A DNA stretch of 64,000 nucleotides from NCBI GenBank assembly GCA_016721465.1, contig JADKIA010000031.1:310001-374000 (forward strand). The letters are read 5' to 3'. The DNA comes from Ideonella sp. Lineage in GTDB: Bacteria; Pseudomonadota; Gammaproteobacteria; Burkholderiales; Burkholderiaceae_C. Made by a program: the position numbers and the translations under genes. This document shows positions 38,941 to 47,555 of the stretch, one piece after another (position 1 is the first letter of the stretch; every line of letters begins with the position of its first letter). Below the pieces are notes generated by a model. That model searched no databases. It saw only the letters and a list, made by a program, of their open reading frames with translations, and was not told the DNA's origin.

Positions 38941-40371
38941 TCAGGCCACGCGGCAGACCTTCAGCATGTTGGTGCCGCCGGGGTAACCCATGGGCTCGCC
39001 GCAGGTGATGGCATAGGTGTCGCCGGGCTTGAGTACCCCGCGCTCCACCAGCACTTGCTCGGCTTCGGACAGCGCCTGGTCGCGGTCGTTGTGTGTGGGC
39101 ATCAGGATCGGCTGGACGTTGCGGTACAGGGTCATGCGGCGTTCCGAGGTGTTCTTGTGCGTCAGGCCGAAGATGGGCACCTTGATGTTGTGCCGGCTCA
39201 TCCACAGCGCGGTCGAGCCGCTTTCGGTGAGCGCGATGATCGCCTTGCAGCCCAGGTGATGCGCCGTGAACAGCGCGCCCATCGCAATGCTCTGGTCGAT
39301 GCGACCAAAGTGTCGCTGCATGAAGTCGTCCTTCAGCGTCACGTCTTCGGCGCGCTCGGCCTCCAGCGCGATGGCGGCCATCTGCTCCACCGTCTCGACC
39401 GGGTACTTGCCGGCGGCGGTTTCGGCGCTGAGCATCACGGCGTCGGTGCCGTCGAGCACGGCGTTGGCCACGTCGCTGACCTCGGCGCGGGTGGGCACCG
39501 GGTTGACGATCATGCTTTCCATCATCTGCGTGGCGGTGATGGCGATCTTGTCCATCTCGCGCGCCATGCGGATCATGCGCTTTTGCAGCGCGGGAACGGT
39601 GGCGTTGCCCACCTCCACCGCCAGGTCGCCGCGCGCGACCATGATGCCGTCGCTGGCGCGCAGGATGGCTTCGAGCTGCGGGATGGCTTCGCTGCGCTCG
39701 ATCTTGGCGATCATGGCGGGTTTGTGGTGGAAGGGCTCGCCGGCGACATTGGCCAATTGCCGCGCCATTTCCATGTCGGTGGCGTTCTTCGGGAAGCTCA
39801 CGGCCACGTAATCGGCCTGGAAGGCCATGGCGGTTTTGATGTCCTCCATGTCCTTGCCGGTGAGCGCCGGCGCCGTGAGGCCGCCGCCCTGCTTGTTGAT
39901 GCCCTTGTTGTTGCTGAGCTCGCCGCCGATCTTGACGATGGTGTGCACCTGGTCGCCACGCACCGCTTCCACCGTGAGCACCAGCAGTCCGTCGTTGAGC
40001 AGCAGCGTGTCGCCCGGCTTCACGTCGCGCGGCAGTTCCTTGTAGTCCAGGCCCACGACATTTGCGGTGCCGAGCTCGGTGCGGGAGGCGTCCAGCACCA
40101 GCGGCGCACCAGCCACCAGCATCACCTTGTCACCCTCGAACTTGCCGACACGGATCTTCGGGCCCTGCAGGTCGGCCATCAGCGCGACAGGCTTGCCGAC
40201 GCGCTCGGCACATCGGCGAACCATGTTGGCGCGGTCGATGTGGTCTTGCGCCGTGCCGTGGCTGAAGTTCAGGCGCACCACGTCGACGCCGGCCCGCAGC
40301 AAGCGCTCCAGCACCTCGGGGTCGCTGGAGGCAGGGCCGAGTGTGGCGACGATCTTGGTGGCGCGAGGCAT
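38941..40371 (-). CDS. pyk: pyruvate kinase
   Basis: Glycolytic enzyme of 476 residues converting phosphoenolpyruvate and ADP to pyruvate and ATP. VRLNFSHG, MADLQGPKIRVG, the active-site block MIAKIERSEAIP and ARGDLAVEVG, and VMLSAETAAGKYPVETV are all present. The C-terminal domain (ALTESGSTALWMSRH) probably carries the allosteric site. Start at MPRATKIVATLGP, the normal N-terminus. Length and motifs indicate the bacterial A/II type rather than the hexose-phosphate-only type. It is in the same orientation as maeB upstream and fba downstream. Confidence 0.97.
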   Translation of the reverse strand: MPRATKIVATLGPASSDPEVLERLLRAGVDVVRLNFSHGTAQDHIDRANMVRRCAERVGKPVALMADLQGPKIRVGKFEGDKVMLVAGAPLVLDASRTELGTANVVGLDYKELPRDVKPGDTLLLNDGLLVLTVEAVRGDQVHTIVKIGGELSNNKGINKQGGGLTAPALTGKDMEDIKTAMAFQADYVAVSFPKNATDMEMARQLANVAGEPFHHKPAMIAKIERSEAIPQLEAILRASDGIMVARGDLAVEVGNATVPALQKRMIRMAREMDKIAITATQMMESMIVNPVPTRAEVSDVANAVLDGTDAVMLSAETAAGKYPVETVEQMAAIALEAERAEDVTLKDDFMQRHFGRIDQSIAMGALFTAHHLGCKAIIALTESGSTALWMSRHNIKVPIFGLTHKNTSERRMTLYRNVQPILMPTHNDRDQALSEAEQVLVERGVLKPGDTYAITCGEPMGYPGGTNMLKVCRVA

Positions 40372-40478
40372 GGCGGGTCCGTTCAAGGGAAGGCAACGGG
40401 CGCGATTATCGGCGCGCCCACGGCGCACGGGTTACCACCGCGTTTCACGGCCGTCGCGGGCCGCGAACCGGGGTTTGC

Positions 40479-42788
40479 TCAGCGCAACTCGGCCGCGTCG
40501 GCCACGGCCAGCGCGGTCATGTTCACCACGCGCCGCATCGTGGCCGAGGGCGTGAGGATGTGCACCGGCTTGGCCGCACCCAGCAGCATCGGGCCAATGG
40601 TCACGCCGTGCCCGCTGGTCACCTTGAGCACATTGAACAGGATGTTGGCGGCGTCCAGGTTGGGCAGCACCAGCAGGTTGGCAGAACCGTGCAGGCGGTT
40701 GTCGGCCAGCGCGCTGCCGCGGATCGCTTCGGACAGCGCCGCATCGCCCTGCAACTCGCCCTCGCACTCGACCTCGGGAGCGCGCTGCACGAACAGGTCG
40801 CGGGCTGCGCGCATGCGGCGGGCGGAGGCACGGTGCGACGAGCCGAAGGTGGAGTGCGACAGGAAGGCCACCTTGGCGGGCATGCCGAAGCGGCGCAGTT
40901 CGCCCGCCGCCATCAGTGCGATCTCGGCCAATGCCGCGGCATCCGGCTCTTCGTTGACGAAGGTGTCGGTGACGAACAGCGTGTGCTGGTCCAGCATCAA
41001 TGCATTCATCGCTGCGAGCGTGTGCACGCCCGTGCGCATGCCGATCACGGCGCGCACGTGGTCCAAGTGGGCGTCGTATCGACCGACCAGGCCGCAGAGC
41101 ATGGCATCGGCCTCGCCACGTTGCAGCATCAGCGAGGCGATCAGCGTGTTGCTGCGCCGCACGGTGGCCTTGGCCGCATCGGGCGACATGCCTTCTCGCC
41201 CCATCAGACGGTGGTATTGCTCCCAATAGCTGCGGAAGCGCGGGTCGTGCTCGGGGTCGCACACGTCGAAGTCGGTGCCGGCACGAATGCGCAGGCCGGC
41301 GCGCTCGATGCGCATGGCGATCACCGCTGGCCGACCGACCAGGATCGGTGAGGCCAGACCTTCGTCCCGCACCACCTGCAACGCGCGCAGGACGCGCTCG
41401 TCCTCACCCTCTGCGTACACCACGCGGGCCGCATTCTTTGCCGACGCGGCACGCGCGGCGGCGAACACCGGACGCATCACCATGCCGGTCTGGTAGACGA
41501 AACGGCCGAGTTGCTGGCGATAGGCGACCATGTCCTGGATCGGGCGCATGGCCACGCCGGACTCAGCGGCGGCCTGGGCCACCGCCGGCGCGATGCGCAG
41601 GATCAGCCGCACGTCGAAGGGCTTGGGAATGATGTACTCGGGCCCGAACTTCAACTCCTGGCCCGCATAGGCGGCGGCCACCTCGTCGCTGGTCTCGGCC
41701 TTGGCCAGCGCGGCGATCTCGCGCACGCAGGCCAGCTTCATGGCCTCGTTGATGGTGGTGGCGCCGCAATCGAGTGCACCGCGGAAGATGTAAGGGAAGC
41801 ACAGGACGTTGTTGACCTGGTTCGGGTAGTCGCTGCGGCCCGTGGCCACGATGCAATCGGGCCGCGCGGCCTTGGCCAGTTCGGGCCGGATCTCGGGTTC
41901 GGGATTGGCCAGCGCCAGGATGATGGGGCGCTGCGCCATCGTGCCCACCATCTCGCCCGTGAGCACGCCGGCGGCGGAGCAACCGAGGAACACGTCCGCA
42001 TTGCGCACGACATCGGCCAGCGTCTTGGCCTCGGTGCGCTGGCAATAACGTTGCTTTGACTCGTCCAGTTTGTCGCCCCGGCCTTCGCGGATCACCCCCT
42101 TGGAGTCGACCGCAAAGATGTTCTCGACCTTCACGCCCAGCCCGACCATCAGGTCCAGGCAGGCGATGGCGGCAGCGCCGGCGCCGGAGACCACCACCTT
42201 CACCGCACCGATCTGCTTGCCCACCAGTTCGAGCGCGTTCAACAGTGCGGCCGACGAGATGATGGCCGTGCCGTGCTGGTCGTCGTGGAAGACAGGAATC
42301 TTCAGCCGCTCGCGCAGCTTCTTCTCGATGTAGAAGCACTCCGGTGCCTTGATGTCCTCGAGGTTGATGCCACCCAGCGTGGGTTCCAGCGCCGCAATGA
42401 TGTCGACCAGCTTCTCCGGGTCGTTCTCGGCCAGCTCGATGTCGAACACATCGATCCCGGCGAACTTCTTGAACAGGCAACCCTTGCCCTCCATCACCGG
42501 CTTGCCGGCCAGCGGGCCGATGTTGCCCAGGCCCAGCACGGCCGTGCCGTTGGTGACCACGCCGACCAGGTTGGCGCGTGACGTGTAATCGGCGGCGAGG
42601 CTGGGGTCGGCCTCGATCGCCAAACAGGCATAGGCCACGCCCGGCGAGTAGGCCAGGCTCAGGTCGCGCTGGTTGGACAGCGGCTTGGTGGGCGTGACCG
42701 AGATCTTGCCGCGGGTGGGCGAGCGGTGGTACTCGAGCGCGGCTTCGCGCAGGGCCTGTTCGGCGTCGGAAAGGGGTGAATTGGCCAC
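40479..42788 (-). CDS. maeB: NADP-dependent malic enzyme fused to a phosphotransacetylase-like domain
   Basis: MaeB-type enzyme of 769 residues decarboxylating malate to pyruvate with NADP reduction. Residues 1-430 are the malic-enzyme part: SLAYSPGVAYACLAIE, FHDDQHGTAIISSAALLNALEL (metal site) and VVSGAGAAAIACLDL (nucleotide fold). Residues from about 430 to the end form a phosphate acetyltransferase-like domain (VVYAEGEDERVLRALQ, TIGPMLLGAAKPVHILTPSATMRRVVN) that is non-catalytic but acetyl-CoA-responsive in studied homologues. The likely start is GTG (VANSPLSDAEQALREAA) with AGGAGA upstream. It sits next to pyk, joining the malate and pyruvate nodes. Confidence 0.95.
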   Translation of the reverse strand: MANSPLSDAEQALREAALEYHRSPTRGKISVTPTKPLSNQRDLSLAYSPGVAYACLAIEADPSLAADYTSRANLVGVVTNGTAVLGLGNIGPLAGKPVMEGKGCLFKKFAGIDVFDIELAENDPEKLVDIIAALEPTLGGINLEDIKAPECFYIEKKLRERLKIPVFHDDQHGTAIISSAALLNALELVGKQIGAVKVVVSGAGAAAIACLDLMVGLGVKVENIFAVDSKGVIREGRGDKLDESKQRYCQRTEAKTLADVVRNADVFLGCSAAGVLTGEMVGTMAQRPIILALANPEPEIRPELAKAARPDCIVATGRSDYPNQVNNVLCFPYIFRGALDCGATTINEAMKLACVREIAALAKAETSDEVAAAYAGQELKFGPEYIIPKPFDVRLILRIAPAVAQAAAESGVAMRPIQDMVAYRQQLGRFVYQTGMVMRPVFAAARAASAKNAARVVYAEGEDERVLRALQVVRDEGLASPILVGRPAVIAMRIERAGLRIRAGTDFDVCDPEHDPRFRSYWEQYHRLMGREGMSPDAAKATVRRSNTLIASLMLQRGEADAMLCGLVGRYDAHLDHVRAVIGMRTGVHTLAAMNALMLDQHTLFVTDTFVNEEPDAAALAEIALMAAGELRRFGMPAKVAFLSHSTFGSSHRASARRMRAARDLFVQRAPEVECEGELQGDAALSEAIRGSALADNRLHGSANLLVLPNLDAANILFNVLKVTSGHGVTIGPMLLGAAKPVHILTPSATMRRVVNMTALAVADAAELR

Positions 42789-42933
42789 AGCGCGGGTCTC
42801 CTGGGTGGTTGCAAACAGCACGAACCCGGAAGCCTACGCCTGTTCAGCGGCAGCCCGCCTAGTGGAAAACCGAAACAGCCCGGGCGTCAGGCCCTGTTCG
42901 ATGTGGCCTTGATGTTGGTCAGAGCCCCCGGGC

Positions 42934-44127
42934 TCAGCCTGCTGCGCGCTGCATCAGGATCTCGAAGGCCGGCAGGGTCTTGCCTTCGAGAACTTCGAGG
43001 AAGGCACCGCCACCGGTGGAGATGTAGCCCACGTCCTTCTCGATGCCGTACTTGGCAATGGCCGCCAGCGTGTCGCCGCCGCCGGCGATGCTGAAGGCAT
43101 CGCTGGCCGCGATGGCGCGCGCGATGGTCTCGGTGCCATGGGCAAAGGCATCGAACTCGAAAACGCCCACCGGGCCGTTCCAAACGATGGTGCCCGCGGC
43201 CATCAGTTGCTTGGCCAGCAAGGCGGCAGTCTGCGGGCCGATGTCCAGGATCAGGTCGTCGTCGGCCACGTCGGTGGCGGCTTTCACGGTGGCCGGCGCA
43301 TCGGCGGCAAAGGCCTTGGCCGTGACCACATCAGTGGGAATGGGGACGGCCGCCCCGCGCGCCTTCATCGACTCGATCACGGCTTTGGCCTCGCCCACCA
43401 ACTGGCCTTCGGCCAGGCTCTTGCCGATCTTCAGACCGGCGGCCAGCATGAAGGTGTTGGCGATGCCGCCACCCACGATCAGGCCATCCACTTTGGACGA
43501 CAGCGCCTGCAGGATGGTGAGTTTGGTGGATACCTTGCTGCCGGCCACGATGGCCACCAACGGGCGTTTGGGATTGGCCAAGGCTTTGCCGATCGCGTCG
43601 ATCTCGGCCGCCAGCAGCGGGCCGGCGCAGGCCACGGGCGCGTATTGCGCAATGCCGTAGGTGGTGCCCTCGGCGCGGTGCGCGGTGCCGAAAGCGTCGT
43701 TCACGAAGATGTCGCACAGCGCGGCCATCTTGCGGGCCAGCGCCTCGTTGTTCTTCTTCTCGCCCTTGTTCAGCCGGCAGTTTTCCAGCATCACCAGCTG
43801 GCCCGGGGCAACATCGACGCCATCCACCCAGTTCGCCACCACCGGTACGTCGCGGCCGAGCAATTCGCCCAGGCGCTTGGCCACCGGGGCGAGCGAGTCC
43901 TCGGGCTTGAAATCACCCTCGGTTGGCCGACCCAGGTGCGATGTGACCATCACCGCTGCGCCGGCCTTCAGTGCGGCCTGAATGCAGGGCACCGAGGCGC
44001 GAATGCGGGTGTCTTCGGTGATGTGGCCAGCGTCGTCCTGGGGTACGTTGAGGTCGGCACGGATGAACACGCGCTTGCCGGCCACCTGGCCTTGGGCAAT
44101 GAGGTCGTTGAATCGAAGGATCTTCAT
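42934..44127 (-). CDS. pgk: phosphoglycerate kinase
   Basis: Glycolytic kinase of 397 residues transferring phosphate between 1,3-bisphosphoglycerate and ADP. The N-terminal substrate domain has GKRVFIRADLNVPQDD and VTSHLGRPTEGDF; the hinge and nucleotide domain have AIVAGSKVSTKLTIL and WNGPVGVFEFDAFAHGT and the final SIAGGGDTLAAIAKYG. Start at MKILRFNDLIAQG; the Shine-Dalgarno is weak. It lies upstream of maeB on the same strand, with a 145-base gap lacking a clear terminator, so pgk, maeB, pyk and fba form a carbon-metabolism cluster. Confidence 0.97.
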   Translation of the reverse strand: MKILRFNDLIAQGQVAGKRVFIRADLNVPQDDAGHITEDTRIRASVPCIQAALKAGAAVMVTSHLGRPTEGDFKPEDSLAPVAKRLGELLGRDVPVVANWVDGVDVAPGQLVMLENCRLNKGEKKNNEALARKMAALCDIFVNDAFGTAHRAEGTTYGIAQYAPVACAGPLLAAEIDAIGKALANPKRPLVAIVAGSKVSTKLTILQALSSKVDGLIVGGGIANTFMLAAGLKIGKSLAEGQLVGEAKAVIESMKARGAAVPIPTDVVTAKAFAADAPATVKAATDVADDDLILDIGPQTAALLAKQLMAAGTIVWNGPVGVFEFDAFAHGTETIARAIAASDAFSIAGGGDTLAAIAKYGIEKDVGYISTGGGAFLEVLEGKTLPAFEILMQRAAG

Positions 44128-44179
44128 GGTCGTGGCGGTTGGGGTTGGAGGAGATTGCATCTATCGCAAGTTTGGCAGA

Positions 44180-44509
44180 TCACCAACCCAGGCCCACGCG
44201 GAAGATCAACATCGTGGCAGTGCCGACGACGATGGTGCCCAGCAGATCTCGCCGCCACAAGTACCAGGCCGTGGCCGCCAAGGCGCCCAGCACACGTGGC
44301 TCGCGCCAGGTGTCGATCAGGTGGCCCTGGGTCATCACGATCTCGGGCGTTACCAGAGCGGCCAACGCGCCGATGGGCGCGTAGCGCAGTGCCTCCTGCA
44401 GCCAGCCGGGCATGGGCAGGTCGCGGTCAGGCAGGATGAAGAAGCCGCGGGTCAGCAGCGTGATGAGCGCCAGACCGGCGATGGTGAGGGTGACCTCCAA
44501 TCCGCTCAC
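44180..44509 (-). CDS. azlD: AzlD-type branched-chain amino acid exporter small subunit
   Basis: Inner-membrane protein of 109 residues with three to four helices, including VTLTIAGLALITLLTRGFF and ALGALVTPEI-like segments; the pattern RYAPIGALAALVTPEIVM is typical of AzlD (BrnE-like) subunits. It starts with GTG overlapping the azlC stop as GTGA. The pair probably exports branched-chain amino acids or analogues. It ends 52 bases upstream of the pgk start on the same strand. Confidence 0.88.
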   Translation of the reverse strand: MSGLEVTLTIAGLALITLLTRGFFILPDRDLPMPGWLQEALRYAPIGALAALVTPEIVMTQGHLIDTWREPRVLGALAATAWYLWRRDLLGTIVVGTATMLIFRVGLGW

Positions 44510-45228
44510 GAGGCCTGGCCCCGCCACACGCGCGGCAGGTGATCGATCACCGCACCGATGGTCACGGCCGACGCAATCGCCACCAGCATGTTCAGCTTCA
44601 TCGGCAGCGCGTAGGCCGCCACCGCCGCGCCACCGGCCACCACCGCAGGCAACCACGTGCTTCGATCGGCCAGCAATGAATAGCTCAGCGCCAGCAGCGA
44701 AACCGTTCCAGCGAAGCCCAGACCCCATTCGGCAGGCACGCGATGGCCGAGCACGATGCCGATCAGCGACATCACGTGCCAGGCGCCGGCGTTCACCGAG
44801 ACGCCGCCCCAGTAGTAGGGCACCTGTTCGGGCGCAGGCACCGGCTCAGGGAAGCGGCGCAGGAAGTGCACGTAGTTCAGGTCGGCGCAGAAGTACGACA
44901 TGGCTGCACGCTGCCGCAGCGGCAGGTGCTTCAGGTACAGACGCCACTGCGCACTGAAGATCACGAAGCGCAGGTTCAGGCACAGCGCGGTGGCCCACAC
45001 GACCCAGATGGGTGCCCCTGAGGCAATCAGCGGCGCCGCAGCGAGTTGGGCCGATCCGGCAAACACCAGCAGCGACATCGCCGTGGCCGCTGCGACACCC
45101 ATTCCGCTCTTGACCATGGCCACGCCCGTGACCAGGCCCCAGGCGCCCACCCCCAGGCCAAAACCAACCATGTCCTTTGCGCCCTGGCGGTAGTGCGGGC
45201 TGTGCCAGATGGCGCTGTTTGGGTGCAT
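44506..45228 (-). CDS. azlC: AzlC-type branched-chain amino acid exporter large subunit
   Basis: Inner-membrane protein of 240 residues with about six hydrophobic segments. The N-terminus FRxGxxD-like QGAKDMVGFGLGVGAWGLVTG, then LLVFAGSAQLAAAPLI and ALCLNLRFVIFSAQ, match the AzlC (BrnF/YgaZ) family of permeases. The small subunit AzlD is encoded next, overlapping by GTGA. Substrates are probably branched-chain amino acids; the evidence is family-level only. It lies 84 bases downstream of the GIN-domain gene. Confidence 0.92.
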   Translation of the reverse strand: MHPNSAIWHSPHYRQGAKDMVGFGLGVGAWGLVTGVAMVKSGMGVAAATAMSLLVFAGSAQLAAAPLIASGAPIWVVWATALCLNLRFVIFSAQWRLYLKHLPLRQRAAMSYFCADLNYVHFLRRFPEPVPAPEQVPYYWGGVSVNAGAWHVMSLIGIVLGHRVPAEWGLGFAGTVSLLALSYSLLADRSTWLPAVVAGGAAVAAYALPMKLNMLVAIASAVTIGAVIDHLPRVWRGQAS

Positions 45229-45312
45229 GCCGCCATTGTCCGTGCGGGCAGCACTGCAAGTCTGCCGCGCTGGTGCGCGCTGCCGCAGATCAGGTGCGTC
45301 GGGAAGGCCGGA

Positions 45313-46068
45313 TCAGCGCTTGCGCACGTTGCCGCTGCCCGCGATCGAGGACTTGACGGTGGCCGCGCCGGCGTAGACCACATCGCCTGAGCCGGCAATG
45401 GACACGGTGAGCGCCTTGTCCGCCTGCACGGCGGCGTCACCCGACCCGGCGATGCTGACGGTCACGTCGTCGGCCTTGAGGGCCTCGGTGCGCACGTCGC
45501 CGCTGCCGGCGATCTTCACCTGCAGCCGAGTCACCTGACCTGAGGCGCTGACATTGCCCGAGCCGGCGATGCTCAACCCCAGTTGCTCGGCTTGCAGGTT
45601 GTTCAGGCGGATGTCGCCGGAGCCGGACACGGTCGCCACCAGGTGCTTGCCTCTGAAGCTCTCCACCTGGATGTCGCTGGATCCGGACGAGGCCAGCCCA
45701 TGCAGCTGGGACATGGTGATCTCGACCGTGGGTTTGGACTTGGTGCGCACGTTGCTGTTGCGCTTCCAGCGGATCTGCAGCGACTTGTCGCCTTCCACCA
45801 CCGTTTCGATCAGCGGCAGCAGGTTGCCATCGGCGCGCAAGTCGAGTGTCTGCGAGGTGTCCTGGCGCACGCGAACGTCGAAGCTGCCGGATGCCGAAAT
45901 GGCCGTGAACTCGGGCACGGTGCGGCGCTCCGTGGCAGCCTGGCCACTGCCGATGGCGATGTCGGCGGCCATGGCGGCACCAGGCAAGGCAGTGGCCACG
46001 GTCATCGCCAAGGCGAAGGTCAACGCCAGGCCCAGCAGGAGGTCGAGGGTGCGAAAGATGCGGTTCAT
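45313..46068 (-). CDS. exported head-GIN (DUF2807) domain protein
   Basis: Exported protein of about 251 residues. A signal peptide (LLLGLALTFALAMTVATALPGAAMA) precedes a GIN-type right-handed parallel beta-helix. Residues from about 55 on show regularly spaced glycine-serine turns: SASGSFDV, ASSGSSDIQ, SGSGDIRL, AGSGNVSA, AGSGDVRT, AGSGDAAV, AGSGDVVY, AGSGNVRK. Such domains are found in putative auto-transported or surface adhesin-like proteins; the actual role is unknown. Start chosen at MNRIFRT; alternatives 4-5 codons upstream exist. Confidence 0.85.
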   Translation of the reverse strand: MNRIFRTLDLLLGLALTFALAMTVATALPGAAMAADIAIGSGQAATERRTVPEFTAISASGSFDVRVRQDTSQTLDLRADGNLLPLIETVVEGDKSLQIRWKRNSNVRTKSKPTVEITMSQLHGLASSGSSDIQVESFRGKHLVATVSGSGDIRLNNLQAEQLGLSIAGSGNVSASGQVTRLQVKIAGSGDVRTEALKADDVTVSIAGSGDAAVQADKALTVSIAGSGDVVYAGAATVKSSIAGSGNVRKR

Positions 46069-46206
46069 GGCGGTCACCATCAAAAGGTGAGGCCATGGTG
46101 CCGTTCAAAGGCAGCGGCCGCCAATGGGCTGCGACGAATGGGCCTTGGGCGGCAATGAAATGCACCGGGCACGGATCGAATGCGTCGATGCTGACCGGCC
46201 GACCCG

Positions 46207-46581
46207 TCAGTGCTTGGACGCGGCGACCTTCTTCGGTGCGGGCTCGATGGCCTCGTCGGCCTCGTCCGGATTGGTGACCGGCTTGGCGGCCACCGGCGGT
46301 TCGGGCTTGATCACCGGGATCACGGGCTCGATCTTGTTCTCGCGCATGTACTCGTTCATCTCGCGCCAGCCAGCGTAGACGGCCGGGCGGTCGGCCTTCT
46401 TGTTGAGCGTGTAGCAGTCCTCGATCGCCCGCCCGGCATGGCGGCAGGCGCCGCCCACGGCCTTGCCATCGGCCTCTTTCTTGGCGGCAAGAGCGGTGGC
46501 GGTCTGGATGCCCAACTGGTCGCAACCCGCGAACAGCACGGCCGTGGCGCACAGCAGCAGGGTGAACAGGGAGCGGCTCAT
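46207..46581 (-). CDS. hypothetical lipoprotein, Pro/Ala-rich C-terminus
   Basis: Protein of 124 residues with a lipoprotein signal (SLFTLLLCATAVLFAGC, lipobox FAG-C). The central part GGACRHAGRAIEDCYTLNKKADRPAVYAGWREMNEYM carries two cysteines likely to form a disulfide; the C-terminal 40 residues are Pro/Ala/Lys-rich and disordered-looking. I recognise no named family. It lies downstream of htpX on the same strand, separated by a GC hairpin. It may act at the outer membrane or periplasm. Confidence 0.75.
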   Translation of the reverse strand: MSRSLFTLLLCATAVLFAGCDQLGIQTATALAAKKEADGKAVGGACRHAGRAIEDCYTLNKKADRPAVYAGWREMNEYMRENKIEPVIPVIKPEPPVAAKPVTNPDEADEAIEPAPKKVAASKH

Positions 46582-46613
46582 GGACAACTTATCGGCCCGC
46601 CGCGCCCGGGCTT

Positions 46614-46637
46614 GAGCCCGTCCTGTTGGACGGGCTC
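46614..46637 (-). terminator. strong hairpin between htpX and the lipoprotein gene
   Basis: A perfect 10-bp GC-rich stem GAGCCCGTCC/GGACGGGCTC with a TGTT loop lies 7 bases past the htpX stop. No T-run follows on the minus strand, so it may be an attenuating or mRNA-stabilising hairpin, not a full intrinsic terminator. Confidence 0.4.
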
Positions 46638-46644
46638 GCCGTAT

Positions 46645-47493
46645 TCAGCGCCCAGCGGCCATGGCCAGCAGGCGCTCGACTCGCTCCTCGGTGGCCGGGT
46701 GTGTGGAGAAGAGCCCTCGCAAACCACCGGCCGACAGCGGATTCGTGATCATCATCTGCGCCGTTTCAGGATGGCGTTCGGCAGCCTCCAGCGGAATTCC
46801 CTGGGCCAGTCGCTGGATCTTCTGCAGCGCAGAGGCCAGCGCCTGTGGGTCGCCCGAGATCTCGGCGCCGCCGCGGTCGGCCTCGAACTCGCGCGCGCGG
46901 CTGATGGCCATCTGGATCAGGCCGGCGGCCAGCGGTGCCAGCAGCGCCACCAGCAGTCCGGCCAGGGGGTTGTTGGGCCGACCCTCGCTGTCGCGGCCAC
47001 CGAACATCATGCCGAAGTTGGCCAGCATTCCGATGGCGCCGGCCATGGTGGCGCTCACGGTGCTGATCAGGATGTCGCGGTGCTTCACGTGCGCCAGCTC
47101 GTGTGCCATCACGCCACGCAACTCGCGCTCGCTGAGCGCGCGGATGATGCCGGTGGTGGCCGCCACGGCGGCATGTTCCGGGTTGCGCCCGGTCGCAAAG
47201 GCATTGGCCGCGTCTTCCTGGATCAGATAGACCTTGGGCATGGGCAGGCCGGCCTTGGCGGCCAGTTCACGCACCATGGCCACGAACTGCGGCGCCGTGC
47301 TCTCGTCCACCTGCTGGGCGTTGTACATCTTCAGCACCATGGTGTCGCTGAACCAGTAGCTGAAGAAGTTCATGCCCAGCGCGACCACCAATGCCAGCAT
47401 CATGCCCGCCTGGCCGCCCAGCCAGCGGCCGATCAGCATGAACAGCGCGGTGATGGCGGCCATCAGGATGGCGGTCTTCATCAGGTTGAACAC
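46645..47493 (-). CDS. htpX: membrane zinc metalloprotease HtpX
   Basis: Inner-membrane M48 protease of 282 residues for quality control of misfolded membrane proteins. Two N-terminal helices (MKTAILMAAITALFMLIGRWL and MMLALVVALGMNFFSYWFS) precede the zinc motif GVMAHELAHVKHRDILISTVSA near residue 130. ATGRNPEHAAVAATTGI upstream is also conserved. The GTG start (VFNLMKTA) has AAAGGA upstream; the frame extends further but into the fmt-proximal spacer. It lies downstream of fmt on the same strand. Confidence 0.95.
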   Translation of the reverse strand: MFNLMKTAILMAAITALFMLIGRWLGGQAGMMLALVVALGMNFFSYWFSDTMVLKMYNAQQVDESTAPQFVAMVRELAAKAGLPMPKVYLIQEDAANAFATGRNPEHAAVAATTGIIRALSERELRGVMAHELAHVKHRDILISTVSATMAGAIGMLANFGMMFGGRDSEGRPNNPLAGLLVALLAPLAAGLIQMAISRAREFEADRGGAEISGDPQALASALQKIQRLAQGIPLEAAERHPETAQMMITNPLSAGGLRGLFSTHPATEERVERLLAMAAGR

Positions 47494-47555
47494 AGTGGGT
47501 GTCCTTTCGATTGGGGGCATTCGAGCCCCATCAGATGCGGCCAGTTGGGCGAAGT

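Noticed and set aside
42789..42933. Imperfect dyad in the pgk-maeB gap
   Set aside because: Mismatched short arms and no T-run; not convincing as a terminator or operator.
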